Positions 23,012 through 34,676 of a stretch of 64,000 bases of DNA are shown here, one piece after another. How positions within the stretch are numbered: position 1 is the stretch's first letter; the number at the start of each line of letters is the position of its first letter. Under the pieces are notes generated by a model, which had not been told where the DNA came from, searched no databases, and saw only the letters and a list, made by a program, of their open reading frames with translations. Origin of the DNA: Rhizomys pruinosus (taxonomy: Eukaryota; Chordata; Mammalia; Rodentia; Spalacidae); contig VZQC01006876.1 in the NCBI GenBank assembly GCA_009823505.1, forward strand, positions 4,238,787-4,302,786, given 5' to 3'. Made by a program: the position numbers and the translations under genes.

Positions 23012-23275
23012 GGATGGACTTTCAGCTTGGTGACTGAATGCTTGCCTAGCAAACTGGAAGCCCTGAATTCTGTCCTCAGTACAGAAAAACAGAACAACAG
23101 AAGACAACACACACTCAGGCAACTACAGCAATACAAGCATAAATTTTCACATGCTCACACACATGTGCACAAAGAAATATGCACACACATTTACACATTC
23201 ATACATACATGTATATACATGCATATGCACACAGATACACATGTGCACATGCACATACTCACAAAGGGAACTCAT
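23012..23275 (+). repeat. ID element with long CA/CATA-rich tail
   Basis: 'ACTGAATGCTTGCCTAGCAA' and 'GAATTCTGTCCTCAGTACAG' form the ID head. After an A-rich link come irregular CACA/CATA units (23140-23275), which give a frame rich in H, T and Y. Confidence 0.65.
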
Positions 23276-23405
23276 TCATGCAGTGTCCTTATTGAGTTTG
23301 GGTAACAATGATTTGCGGTCTAAACTTTTAAAAATAACTTTAGAACGTGGCTACCATTTTCCATTTTCTGAGACTAAGTATAAGATTATTGAACTGTGTT
23401 TCTTT

Positions 23406-23692
23406 TTTTATTTTTTATTCTTGCATTTTCTATTGAGTTTTTGTGTTTTTTTATTTTTTTTAAATTTATTTTTATATGTGTATGAATGTACTGTCTGCAT
23501 GTAGGTTTGTGCACCCGTGTCGTGCAATGCCGCCGAGGTCAGAAGAGGGTCTCAGATTCCCCTGGAACTGGAGTTCTCCTGGAATTGGAGTTACAGACGG
23601 TTCTTAGCTGCCATGTGGGTGCTGGGGATTGAACCCGGGTCCTCTGCAAGAGCAGTCGGTGCTCTTAACCGCTAGGCTATCTCTCCAGCCCC
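23406..23692 (-). repeat. B3-like SINE, young subfamily, antisense
   Basis: The two 17-mers (CTGGAACTGGAGTTCTC and CTGGAATTGGAGTTACA in reverse) are present. The head ends at 23692 with CTCCAGCCCC. The target ACTGTGTTTCTT occurs at about 23394 and again at about 23695. Confidence 0.9.
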
Positions 23693-23717
23693 TGTACTGT
23701 GTTTCTTAAATGTTCAT

Positions 23718-23882
23718 CAAGCCGGGCGTGGGGGCGTGCACCTTTAATCCCAGCACTTGGGAGGTAGAGGTGGGTGGATCTCTGTGAGTTCAAGGCCAGC
23801 GTGGTCTACAGAGCGAGCTCCAGGACAGCTGGTACTAAAAGGGAGACCCTGCCTCAAAACTACCAAAAAAGGAAAAAACTAA
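23718..23882 (+). repeat. B1 SINE with target-site duplication
   Basis: B1 head GCCGGGCGTGGGGGCGTGCA. AAATGTTCATCAA lies before it and again after the A-rich tail at about 23881. Confidence 0.92.
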
Positions 23883-23974
23883 ATGTTCATCAATAAAGTC
23901 AGAGGGAATGGGGGTTTTTATGATAAGATATATTTACTTGAAGGATTCAGTTTATTTAATAGACAGGATTAATT

Positions 23975-24066
23975 ACATTTTCTCCCTCTCTTTCCTGTCC
24001 CCTTTCATTCCCTACTTCTCTCCCTTCTTCTTTTCCTTCCCTCTCCCTCCTCCTCTCTTCTTGTTC
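23975..24066. repeat. Pyrimidine-rich tract
   Basis: C/T run with TCCCT and TTCC units. Confidence 0.8.
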
Positions 24067-24254
24067 TGTAGCCTAGGAAATCCTCCTGTCTCATCACCCT
24101 GATGGCTGGGATTAGAGTTGTAACTAGTCTGCACTACCATGCATATAGGACTGGATTTTTCTTACGTCAGCTTTTATAAACTGTATTTTTCAAGGACCAC
24201 CTCTTCTAAATTTCCAGGTTAATTTGCACTAACCATTTAATAATGTTTACTTTA

Positions 24255-24512
24255 AAAAATGTGTTGCCTCAGAAAAGACTGTGTCAAAGAACTGACTGAA
24301 ACGGTGAATTTCTGCTCAAAACAGTCAACTTCGACATCGAGAATTTTGAGAAAGACTGAGAAAAAGATGAAAAACATGTTTGGCAGAATGCATGAGCTCT
24401 GGTGGGGTGGTGGGGGCAGGGAGGGGGACACGGGTCTAGATTTGATTAGTAGCATAATCTTGTACAAAAATATATATAAAACAATAAATAAAAAATTAAA
24501 AAAAAATCTGTT
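24255..24512 (+). repeat. L1 3'UTR end
   Basis: Contains 'GGTGGGGTGGTGGGGGCAGG', 'GGGTCTAGATTTGATTAGTA' and 'CATAATCTTGTAC', then AATAAATAAA. The reverse of the same 3' end is at 53440-53490, so both come from one L1 family active in this lineage. Heavily 5'-truncated. Confidence 0.8.
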
Positions 24513-24529
24513 ACCTATTATCTACTGAT

Positions 24530-25250
24530 CCCCTGTCTGATATCTTTTTATATTCTTGAATTTGGTAGTGTTTGTTGTTAGGAGCTTATCATCTTTAAGA
24601 TTTATTTTAGAGAATAAACTCTTGCCTTTGCTGATTTTCTGATATACGTGCCTTTTCTATTTCAGTAATTTATACTCTTACCTCGATGTATCCTTTCTTC
24701 TGATTTGTTTGTACTCAATTTGTTATTTATTTGAGGAAGATTTTTAAATCATTTAGTGTTTTAACCTCTAAGCAAAGCTTTTGTTACAATCATAAATAGT
24801 AATATTTTTGTTTCACTCAGATTAAAAATTCCAAGATCACTTTGTGGCTTCCTTCATCTACAGAGCATTGATGCAACTTAATTTCCAAATCTTTGAAGTT
24901 TTCTAGTTATCTTTTATAAACTGATTTCTAGATTAATTTCATGGAGAGTATATTTCATGCTTCAGTCTTTTAAAATGTGCTGAGATAAGCTTTCTAGCCA
25001 AGTACATTTTCAATTTTGGTAAGTGTTCATTTTGCATTAAAATAATGCATATTCTTTGGTTATTGTGTATAGCATTCTACATGTCAATATTATTAAATCT
25101 ATGTGTCTCTGATATTTTAATTGTGCTTATTTAATTAGGTACTGCAAAAGGTGAGTTTTCTTATGATTTTAAACTTATCTAGTTCTTTTAACTTTGTTAG
25201 TTTTGGCGATTATGTTATTAAATATATAATTATTAAGCTTATAAAATCCT
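24530..25250 (-). repeat. Ancient L1 ORF2 middle fragment, antisense
   Basis: 'TCAGTCTTTTAAAATGTGCT', 'GAGATAAGCTTTCTAGCC' and 'TTTTCAATTTTGGTAAGTGT' match the reverse of a middle ORF2 segment. It may continue the L1 at 20655-22510, but a MIR and other repeats lie between. Confidence 0.6.
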
Positions 25251-25255
25251 TACTT

Positions 25256-25414
25256 GGCCAGGCATGGTGGTACACGCCTTTAATCCCAGCACTCGGGATG
25301 CAGAGGCAGGAGGATCTCTGTGAGTTCAAGGCCAGCCTGGTCTACAGAGCAAGCTCCCGGCCAGCTGGGGCTAAGAGAGATCCTGTCTCAAAAAGAAAAT
25401 ACCAAAAAATCCTT
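25256..25414 (+). repeat. B1 SINE
   Basis: 'GGCCAGGCATGGTGGTACAC' head, 'GAGTTCAAGGCCAGCCTGG' and 'AGAGATCCTGTCTCAAAAAG' tail start. Confidence 0.95.
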
Positions 25415-25549
25415 AATTATTAAATATATGACTACCTAATAACAAACATGAAACAAAATGATTTTCTTTTCAACTTAATATCATAAGACATCTCTCCTTA
25501 TTTTATAATGCTTTTAAAAAATTGCTCTGGATGATATTAGGGCTTTTAT

Positions 25550-25872
25550 TTTGCAAGTATATGTGTGTAGCGCATATGAGTACATGTGTGTTTGTGTGTG
25601 GGTGCACATGTGTGTTCAAATGGGAGTGTGATGGCTCCGGGTTTGATGCATGGTCTCTTTCTCTATTTGCCCCCACCCTATATATTGAGCTCAGATGTCT
25701 TGCTGAACCCAGAGGCTTTTGATTCCATTGGTTTAACTAGCCAGCACTTCTCCCAAGGGCTGGGATCATAAGCCCAGGGCTCCATGTCTGCCTGGCATTG
25801 AAGTGAGTTCTGGGGATATAGATGCTTACACACCAAGCTCTTTACCCACTGAACCGTCTCCCCAGCCTCAGC
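25550..25872 (-). repeat. B4A/RSINE-type SINE, antisense
   Basis: TG-rich left edge (reverse of a CA tail), then CAAGGGCTGGGATCATAAG and finally CTTTACCCACTGAACCGTCT-CCCCAGCC, the reverse of the SINE head. Confidence 0.7.
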
Positions 25873-26179
25873 CTTGGCTATTAGATTTTTTTACATTTAC
25901 TTTTGCTGGTTAGCATTTGTATGCTACATTGAGCAGCTGTTGTGTACTATAGCACATTTTCTTGGCTTTATAGATGATTTTAAATATTAATGCTGGTTCC
26001 AGAAATAGTTATACAGAAGTAAAATAGAAATTTTCTTTTTAATAAATATGAAGACTTGAGCTTGTACATCAATTGCCCCCTCTTCTTTTCCTCGCCAGGA
26101 TGACATTGGTAGTTATCAATACCAGTATGCAACCTAGTGAAATAACTATACAAGAAGGCTAAAAATATAAATGTACATC

Positions 26180-26323
26180 AGGCTGGGAGTGATGGCATAT
26201 GCCTTTAATCCTAGCACTCAGGAGGCAGAGGCAGGTGGATCTTTGTGAGTTCAAGGCCAGCCTGGTCTACAGAGTGAGTTCCAGGACAGCTGGGGCTATA
26301 GGGAGACCCTATCTCAAAAAGAC

Positions 26324-26325
<2 letters not shown>
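26180..26325 (+). repeat. B1 SINE
   Basis: 'GGCTGGGAGTGATGGCATAT' head, with an A-rich end running into the following microsatellite. Confidence 0.92.

Positions 26326-26376
<51 letters not shown>
26325..26376. repeat. (TA)n(TG)n microsatellite
   Basis: TA units pass into about twenty TG units at the tail of the B1. Confidence 0.95.
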
Positions 26377-26377
<1 letters not shown>

Positions 26378-26605
26378 CAGAACAAAACTCAAACCATGTA
26401 CAACTGGGAAAAATATGAGGTTTGCACTAGATTTTCCTCTCCATTCTCAATGTTGGAAAAGTCTATCTGTTGTATTCTGGAGGAATATTTGCCTCATTTT
26501 CTTCATATGTGCAGGTTGCCCAGGAGGCCCAACAAGCAAGCATGTCTCTGTGAAGAGCTTTAGGAACACAGAACTCATAAAGACAAGTAAATGAAATGTT
26601 ACTGG

Positions 26606-26795
26606 ATGCATTAGTTACTTTTCTGTTGATGTGACAAATACTGACCAAACCAATTTGGGGAAGAAAGGGTTTATATTAGCTTCAGTTTCCCAGGTGACAG
26701 TTTATCACTGAGGGAAGGCAAGGCAGGAACTAAGGGCAGTAACCCAGAGTGTAGACCACCTAGGAATGCTTCCTACTTCTGATACCAACTTGTGT
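26606..26795 (-). mobile_element. LTR-like rodent repeat, antisense, partial
   Basis: TTAGTTACTTTTCTGTTGAT and GGAAGAAAGGGTTTATATTA match the head of the next copy. The distal half is missing. Confidence 0.55.
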
Positions 26796-26796
26796 A

Positions 26797-27431
26797 TTAG
26801 CTACTTTTCTGTTGCTGTGATAAAATTACTGTGATAAAATTACTGTAACAAGGGAACTTACAGAAAGAAGAATTTATTTGAGCTTATGGCTTCAGCTTCC
26901 AGAGGAACCTCATGGTGGGGAGGAATGTTGGCAGGACGTGGTTGGAGCAGAAGCAGAAAGCTAAGCACTCAGGGGCTGGAGAGATGGCCTAGCGGTTAAG
27001 AGCGCCGACTGCTCTTACAGAGGACCCGGGTTCGATCTCCAGCACCCACATGGCGGCCGAGAGCCCTCTGAAACTCCAATTCCAGGAGAACTCCAGTTCC
27101 AGGGGAATCCGACACCCTCTTCTGACCTCCACGGCATTGCACAACACAGGTGCACAGACCTGCATGCAGACAGTACATTCATACACATACAGAAATAAAT
27201 AAAATAAAAAAAAAAAGAAAGCTAAGCACTCACATCTCCCAGCAGGCACAGGAAGCAGAGAGTGGCTGGAAATCTGATAAGGCTTAAGAACTCTCTAGCT
27301 CACCACTAGTGAGTCACTGCCTCTGGGGTGGCCACACCTACTAAAGCCTCCCCAAACAGTGCCACCAATTGGGAACGAAATGCCCAAGTACTTGAAGCAG
27401 ATGGGGGACATTCTCATTCAAACCACCACAC
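26797..27431 (-). mobile_element. LTR-like rodent repeat, antisense, with nested SINE
   Basis: Runs from TTGTGTATTAGCTACTTTTC to CATTCAAACCACCACA. A 16-bp unit at 26812-26852 (GTGATAAAATTACT) is duplicated. The younger B3-like SINE at 26972-27218 is inserted in it, so the LTR-like repeat is older. Confidence 0.65.
26972..27218 (+). repeat. B3-like SINE, young subfamily, with clear target-site duplication
   Basis: AGAAAGCTAAGCACTCA occurs before the head (about 26955-26971) and after the tail (about 27217-27233). The 17-bp duplication is present and the A box (TGGCCTAGCGGTTAAGAGC) and B box (GGGTTCGATC) are intact. Confidence 0.96.
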
Positions 27432-28465
27432 TAGATGACCACCTAATCCAGTCAGACAAGAGATAAATAAAAATGAAAACTTTTGGTCAGATAATAATGA
27501 TAATAGCAGTTATAAGGATTTAATCTAAACACACAACTGAAATTTGAATCATGTCTCAATAGAACATAACTATAAATATTCATAGTACGGCAACAAGGTT
27601 GTAGCAGAGGAGAGAGGCTTTCTCAGTGTGCTTAGCTCATTCATGCCATCTAAACTCACAGTCATTAGTATACACACCTACCACACCTACCATAATACTT
27701 TGAATTAACTTTAGAGATATTTAAAGAAAATAGCATACTTGCACTAAAATTGAACAATTCTTCTTTCACTTCTCCTTTTTATCTGTTTAACTCATTCATT
27801 TAACAAGTATAATAAAACACAAATGTAAAGAGAAACACCACATTTTGATATGTGGGGATTAAACAGAGCTACTCAGGGGGAGGGGGGTTAGCAAGGTGAT
27901 ATTTTAAACCCTTTCACCATCCCTTTCTAAATTGCTTGACTTTTGTTTGTTTTCTAAATAATGATGACATATCACTTTCCAAAAAAAAATCTACAAAGTA
28001 GTTTTTGCTAAAACATTAAAGGTCAGAGAGAGCAATAGAACCATCTTTAGAAAGAATAACTTCTCCTCACCTTTTAAAAATTACTTTTACAAAGAAACTT
28101 TGTATTTTATCTTAAAAGGAGCCACTGATTGAATTATTCTTTGTCATGGTGAGCCTAATGCAATCAGGTTTTATTTGGGCTTCTCTAATGAAGAGTGAAT
28201 TCTCTTCCTCAGCAGCTCCTGAGATTCAGCATCACTCAGTGTAATCTTTCATATTCCAGCCTTCCCTGTTTCAAGTCGGGTTTGTCATCTCTTCTTCTTA
28301 GATCTACGAACAGACAGTGTCACCCGAAAGAATCCTCTCTGAGGAGTAGAATGGTGGGGTGCTATGGGTTTGAAAGCTCATCAGATTGACAGCAGTTCTG
28401 CTATACACTTCAGCAGTCATGAATGAAAATGCAGACTATCCCATTTTACGGTGGAAGATAAAGAG
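27432..28465. other. No gene seen; repeat-poor
   Basis: AT-rich, without a recognised repeat. A pyrimidine run with AG (about 28288-28300) before a short open frame is discussed among the rejected items. Confidence 0.45.
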
Positions 28466-28535
28466 GAATGGAAAAGCTGGCTTACAATTATTGAGCACCT
28501 GATGCATGCCAGGCATGGTTGCAATCACTCTGTCA
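28466..28535 (+). repeat. MIR fragment
   Basis: TTGAGCACCTGATGCATGCC-AGGCATGG, then ATCACTCTGTCAG, follow the left part of MIR. Confidence 0.45.
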
Positions 28536-28547
28536 GTTATGTGTATC

Positions 28548-28760
28548 TTTTTCTTTTTTATTTATTATTTTAGTTTACATGTATGAGTGTATTGCCTGAA
28601 TGTCATGGCATGCCCACGGAGGTCAGAGGAAGGCCTTAGATCCCCTGGAACTGAAGTTATGGATGGTTGTTAGTCACCATGTGGGTGCTGGGAATCAAAC
28701 CCAAGTCCTCTGCAAGAGCAGCCAGTGCTCCTAACCACTGAGCAATTTCTCCAGCCCCTT
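28548..28760 (-). repeat. Older B3-like SINE, antisense
   Basis: 'CCCCTGGAACTGAAGTTATG' without the 17-bp duplication; ends CAATTTCTCCAGCCCC. Confidence 0.88.
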
Positions 28761-28944
28761 GTGTATCTTTGTCTATTGTGCCTGTTGGGAAATAGAAGAT
28801 TGGAGAGGCTGGACGAGTGGTTTGTGGCCATATGGCAAGGTAGCAAACTTACACTCTGCCGATTGTGTGTCCTCCTCTGCTTCTACTGCTGCTATGGATA
28901 TGTACGAGCTTTTTTTCTGTTCCTCAAATACAATTTTGTTTATG

Positions 28945-29195
28945 CTTGTGTTTCTGTGCATGTATGTGTATGCACATGCACACAAACATTTGTGCACACG
29001 TACGTGGAAGCCAGAGGTTAATATCAAGTGTTCTCTTCCATCACTCTGTCTCATTTTTTGAGACAGGTTGTGTACCTGAGCCTGGAGCACACCTGTTAGG
29101 TTAGACTGGCTGGCCAGCAAGCCCTAGAGACCCTGTTGCCTCCACCTCCTCAGTGCTTGGATTACAGGCAAACTCTGACCTGGTTATTTCTTGGC
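28945..29195 (-). repeat. B4A/RSINE-type SINE, antisense
   Basis: TG/CA-rich edge, TTTTTTGAGACAGGTTGTGT, GACTGGCTGGCCAGCAAGCC and CTCAGTGCTTGGATTACAGG. Confidence 0.7.
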
Positions 29196-29289
29196 TTTTA
29201 TAGGGGTTGGGGAGAGTGAATTTATTTCCTTCTGCTTTCACAGAAACTGAACCATTTCCTTATCTATAGTATATTTTAAAAATAAAAAC

Positions 29290-32200
29290 AATCTTGTCAT
29301 TGATATAGACAGCAATTTTTTGCTGCAACCTTTCTATTCTAAGAATTGCTACAAAGACAACACAAACAGATATATCTATCAGAATTGAAATTTAATGGCA
29401 AAATGAAACCAAACCCAAAAAGAGTTAATTACTCTAGCACTAATTAAGTGTAGTCTTGGAAGAAAAAAAGCCTGCTCTATTCTGGCAAGAAGCCTGTAAA
29501 AAAGGGACGATCTGTCAGAGACTCACAGAACACAGTAATTAAGGTCTGAAACGCTTCCCAATCAAAGAACAGGAAGAGTTCACTCAGAGTTAACTGTTTA
29601 AACAGCGTCCCTTGTGAAATGGCATTGCCACGGTATGTTTTTGGATTGAATTGATTTAATTTCTTACTGTTTGCTTCTAAGTAGGAGTTAGAACCTCCAT
29701 TAGGAATTGCTCATATTGCCTACTCTGGACTTTCTTCTCAGCACAGAGAAAATGTCATATATGCTGCCGCCAGAGTCTGATCACAGGGCTAATTTTTGCA
29801 ACAGGCAGGAATAATGAACAATTAATGAAATCTCCTCCTGCTTACACGTCTAATTTTGAAACCAGTCATTTATATGCTCTAAGTAAGATATTATGCTCTT
29901 CTAGAACCATTAAAATTCACAAGGAAATGAAAATATGCATTTTGTTCCAAAAGCATGCTTTATCTCCTAGTGGAGAGTCAGTCAACACATACGTGTAGTG
30001 ATACCTGTAACTCACACATGGAAGGTTCATTTAGCAGCAGTTGATTTTCCTCTGTAATAACAGCATCACCTGAATAATGCTTCACGTCTTGGTCCATTAT
30101 TTTTCCTTGCTGTCACTGTTAACCAGTATTTAATATTCACCCAGGACATCTAGAGCTTAAGAAACATCAAATTAGCAAAAAAAAATCATCACATTCCTTT
30201 CTCCTTCCATGAGAGTGTAAAGTCTGTAATTTTTTCAATTCACTGTGTTTTTTTTTTATGAAGCCCATTATTTATTCATTGTTCACATAAAAAGTCAAGT
30301 TTGAGGAATCATATTTGGGTCTAACAAGGCTCGCAAACAGATTTTTAAGTTTTATGTTAAAAATGTGTATTCCAGCTTCTAGATTAAAATAATGTCTAAC
30401 ATTTTATTTTATGTAATATATTCAGCTCGTTTGAGGACTGTTCTCTTCATGTTTCAACAATGATGTGGGGAATGTTTTGTGGTTGACCCTAATTCATGCA
30501 CAAAATCTCAGATTAGGTATAATTACTTACCTAAGGCCACAAAAAACAGGGTTTTATACCCAGGTCTCTTATCCATGAATATCGATATTTTTATTGTTGT
30601 GGCCCATGTACTCTATAAAGATATGAATGGCAGGTGCCTTTAGTTTATTATCCAGAAGAGTCTCTGATAACTGGAAAGGAACAGAGAATTCAGGGCCGTA
30701 ATATGATGTCTTAGGAGAGGCGGATCAGCAGAGGCTGACTATTCTCTATATGAGCAGAATTCTAGATGAGTAAGGCTGGAAAATGAGAGGAGGATGCTTT
30801 GGTTCCTCTTTGGCCTGGCAACTTTGGAAAACTGGAATCTCATGTGGAAACAGAGCTAACAGACAGGGACTAGCTTGCAAGACTGGAGGGATAGTCAGTC
30901 GTCTTCCATCTAGCTCCCTCCTGGTTCAGTTATTCTCTAAAAATTCATTTTAAGTATCTCAGCCAGATTCACTGTGTTGCTGTCATGCAGTCCATTTTCC
31001 ACTCACAAACACTTCTCGTACTGGAGACATTCTGAAGCTAAGTGAGCCAAGACTGGGAACTGTTTGATACTTTCTGGGATGATCCAAAACTCTCCAAAGA
31101 AACTCTGGCCTCTGGTACAATATTTTCATTCAAAAGAGTTTAGTTTCTTATGATCTCATTGGTATCTAACAATAAATCCCAAGCTTCTTGTTTAGCAGAT
31201 GCAGTGGGGAAATGGATGTCAGGTCCATTAATCACAGATGAAGAAAGAAATCCCTTGGGTCAGAATGTCAACCAGGCATTAGCTGTGCCTTGCTCTGTAA
31301 AATCTATTCAAATGACCTGCTGATTAGGTCAGATCATTCTTCTGCCCTGAGATATTTTAGAACTGAAACAGGTAGTTAGAATGTCATAATCTTAATAATG
31401 CTTTAGGCTGTGAGTAGTTGGTGTGTGGGCACAAAGAGAGCCACATGCCCTATTTTATTTGAGGCTGTCATCTTGACCAAATCACATGTGAAATCAGTGT
31501 AAACCCGAGTGTTCTCTAAAGTAAATATGCCCATTAGATGAGAAACATTTGAGGGTAATTTCAACTAGTCTGAAAATGCCCATTTGTGACTGAAAGATTT
31601 ATTTATGATTGATTTGGGAGGAAGAAGAAATAAGCAAAACAGTATTTGTTTCTCATAGTCTGGATACAAGTAAGCACTAGGAAAAAGAAATCAAAATTGT
31701 ACCTTATTGAAAGTGATGTGGATAAAAAAATGTGATGTTGGCATTTGTAACTGTATTAGTAATGGAGTGCCATAGACAGCTAACCATTTGAAAGTTGCAA
31801 ATGGCTGTTTGCGAACTCCTGGTATAAACGCACAACCACACCATCAAGTACATTTACAACCTGTGAATCACTAAAGACTTGAGAGGCAGCGTTTTGTCCC
31901 TGGCAGATGCTGCCCGCATGCCTCTGGCCTCCCAGTGGCTTTCAGAAGCACAGGCTGCTTCTGGAGAGGAGAATAAAGACTCCAAAAGGCTTAAATTAGA
32001 GTGGCTTTGAAATGAAATGCATTTAAAAATGTACTTTAGTGCTGCTGTAAAATGAGGCTATTGTGGTGTTTGTCATAATTCTGTTAAAAAAATGAGGCCA
32101 TTTATACAATGATAGAGAAGCTGAACAGGGAAGGAGAATTGGGAGACACTGGGATGTTTGATGGTATTTTCTGCCTTACCAGGCATGGGGAAATTCCACA

Positions 32201-32435
32201 TTTGTCATTCACATTAGTGGAATGGAGAACATTAGCTGAGCAGTAGCACGGTGTTGTCATGGGAGGAACAGGGGCTGCTTTGCCCACCACGTTAACCTCC
32301 AGAGTGCTAAGATTTAGTGTGTGTGGAGGGGGAAGATGAAGAGCTACAATTCTACATGACAAGGCAGACAAATCCAAAGGATGGCATTACCATGTGCACT
32401 CGGAAAGCCTCTATGACCCTTGAATTCTGACACCC
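29290..32435. promoter_or_regulatory. Repeat-poor 3.1 kb stretch, candidate conserved noncoding DNA
   Basis: No SINE or L1 is recognisable for over 3 kb, unusual for this window. Homeodomain-like cores are frequent (GTTAATTACT and CACTAATTAA near 29424-29448, CAGTAATTAA near 29534, ACAATTAATG near 29818). A possible MIR remnant lies at 30505-30575. Enhancer function is inference. Confidence 0.35.
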
Positions 32436-32439
32436 ACAG

Positions 32440-32935
32440 GCATAGATTTTTATTTCTTTTTAAAAGGGTTTATTCTTTGAGGATTACATATCTTTTACAA
32501 TGACGTATGATCACATTTACCCTCCCCCATTTATCCTCTAGAATTGCTCCCCAGTATAACCTCGACAAGCGCCCCGCCAACTTTATTCAGTATCTCCCTA
32601 AGCTCAGGCAGTGCTGCTAATATGTTCATGGGTGTGGAGAGCCACTGGAGCCTGTGAAACCTTCCAAAGAGAGATGCTCCCTCCCCCAGCTGCCAGGAGC
32701 TGACTGATAGTGGGTGTGGCCTCCGGGGCTCTTCCCCCATCCATGCTGGAATTATGGCTGGCTTGACCTTGTGCAGGTATTGTGCTTGGAACTCCAGCTG
32801 CTGTGAGTTCATGGGTGGAATAGCCATGCCATGTTCAGAAGGCAGCAGTTTACAGAACTCCTCCCCGTCCTTTGGCTCTTCTGGTCTTCCTGTGCCCTTC
32901 ACTTTGATGTTCTTCTAGACCTGGGTGTACGCTGC
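32440..32935 (-). repeat. Rodent Lx-type L1 3'UTR, antisense
   Basis: 'GGTTTATTCTTTGAGGATTA', 'CCAGCTGCCAGGAGCTGACT', 'ATCCATGCTGGAATTATGGC' and 'CTGCTGTGAGTTCATGGGTG' occur in the Lx 3'UTR order. The 123-codon minus frame here is repeat-derived. Confidence 0.75.
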
Positions 32936-33400
32936 GGACAGATGTCTCAGTTAGGGCTGAGTATTCACAGTCACACACTCTCAGTACATTCACTCACATT
33001 TTTGTTTTCTTGTTTTGCATATTCCAGTGCATCTAAAGACAGTCCTACCACTCCTCCACCCTCTCATCTTCCTGGATGTTCTTTGCTGGAAGAAACCTTT
33101 GAGAGGAAGGAAGCTGAACACACAGGCTTGCTCATAGCCATTGCACTCTGGTATGTACTTCCAATAACTAGATGAGTTTTCTTTTAAATCTTAACATTCA
33201 TTCCTTCCAGAAGTATTGTTTTCAATTTTAAGATTTAATCTCAAAGTTCTTAGTTTGAAGATAAATACTTATGAGTGTATTCTGAGGAACATAAAATTTG
33301 CTTACATTTATTTGAAAACTAGGGCATGTCAAATAAACTTAATATCAGGTTATGCTGAATTATGAAGATATTGGCATTTTATTTATTTATATATCTATTT
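32936..33400. other. No gene seen
   Basis: Unique-looking; open plus frame to 33175 without splice support. Confidence 0.4.
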
Positions 33401-33404
33401 ATTA

Positions 33405-33580
33405 TTTGTCTTTTTTTTTTTTTTTTTTTTTTTTTTTGAGACAAAGAGTCTCCTCCCTGTAGTTACAACTGTTCTGGACCTTGATATATGGACGAAGTTG
33501 GTCTCAGTCTCATAGAGATCCCCCTGCCTCTGCCTTCTGAGTGTTGGGATTAGAGTCTGTCAGCATGCCCAGCTCTGAAT
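33405..33580 (-). repeat. Degraded B1-like SINE, antisense
   Basis: Long T run (33412-33437) then GAGACAAAGAGTCTCCTCC, CCTCTGCCTTCTGAGTGTTG and CAGCATGCCCAGCT. Confidence 0.7.
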
Positions 33581-34077
33581 ACTGGCATTTTTAGTTACAC
33601 ATGTTTCTGATTTTTTTTTTTCTATTGAAGTGACTCAGGGACTTTTTATTATCTGAGAGTAGCAAGAGAGCATGAGGAATAGTCTTCCAGTGGAAGAGCA
33701 TCTCAGAGGAAATTTGATGAGACAGTGGGTGACAGAACAAAGTCACATTCTAATCACCATATCCGAGGTAGGTCCCCACTAAGGGGAAAAGGACTCAGAC
33801 TGAAATAGGAGCCACACCACAATCCAAGGAGGTGACAGAAGAGGTGTCTTTGTAAGAGAAATGGCTGCAGAATAATTCTTTCTGTTTTCTCTTGGATTCA
33901 AACCTCACAACTGGTTTTTATTATTGGCAATAGGTTTTATTACTGACTGTGTATTCAGACAAGCAAACAGAAGTTTAGGATGGGGATTATCCCCATAGTT
34001 GGAAATAAGAAGCAGAGGCAAGGTCTAAACCACGCTGGATTGATGGCAAACCACTGTACTAACTTTTCCATAAATTT
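33581..34077. other. No gene seen
   Basis: Unique-looking sequence with one T-rich run at 33609-33623. Confidence 0.4.
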
Positions 34078-34083
34078 TTGTGT

Positions 34084-34187
34084 GTGCCTGTTCATGTGTG
34101 CATTCAGGTCCATGTGCACATGTGTGCATGCAGGTCCATGTGCATGAGTGTGCATGCAGGACCATGTGCACGTGTGTGCATGCAGAG
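34084..34187. repeat. 26-bp TG-rich minisatellite
   Basis: Four imperfect units containing TGTGTGCATGCAGGTCCATG. Confidence 0.85.
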
Positions 34188-34221
34188 GCCAGATGATGGT
34201 TGTTACTCAGACTCTGTTCTC

Positions 34222-34450
34222 TTTGAGTTTTATTTTAAGGTTAATTTTATTTTTAATTGTGTGTATATACTTGTGTCTCCCTGTGTGATTGTGCACATTT
34301 GTCAAGTTTCTGTGAAGAACAGAGGTGTTAGGCCCCCTGGAACTGGAGTACAGGAGGTTGTGAGTCACCTGTCATGGGTTCTGGAGACTGAACTTGGATG
34401 TTCTGGAAGAGCAGTCTACCCTCTTAACCTCTGAGATATCTTTCTAGCTC
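34222..34450 (-). repeat. Older B3-like SINE, antisense
   Basis: 'CCCCCTGGAACTGGAGTACA' without duplication; ends near GATATCTTTCTAGCTC. Confidence 0.75.
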
Positions 34451-34676
34451 AGTACATTGGATTTTTGAAACAGTCTCTTTCACTGACCTGGAATTCCTCA
34501 AGTAGGCTAGTTCTGGCTGGCCACTAGGCCTTAAGGGTCTAACTCTCTCCATCTTCCCAGTGCTAGGATCACATGTAATTGACACTATACTGGACTTTTT
34601 GTGGGTCCTCAGAATAGAACCTGGATTCTCATGCTTGCAAGGCAAGCTCTTTACTCACTGAGCCCTTCCTTAAATT

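Larger units (their letters stand above)
34078..34676 (-). repeat. B4A/RSINE-type SINE, antisense, split by a B3-like SINE
   Basis: The left edge is a TG-rich minisatellite. The right part (34452-34676) has GGCTGGCCACTAGGCCTTA and ends CAAGCTCTTTACTCACTGAG. The SINE at 34222-34450 lies between the two parts. Confidence 0.65.

Noticed and set aside
28300..28347. Possible terminal exon reading IYEQTVSPERILSEE after TTCTTCTTAG
   Set aside because: The acceptor is good, but fifteen codons ending in a stop occur easily by chance and no upstream exon was found.
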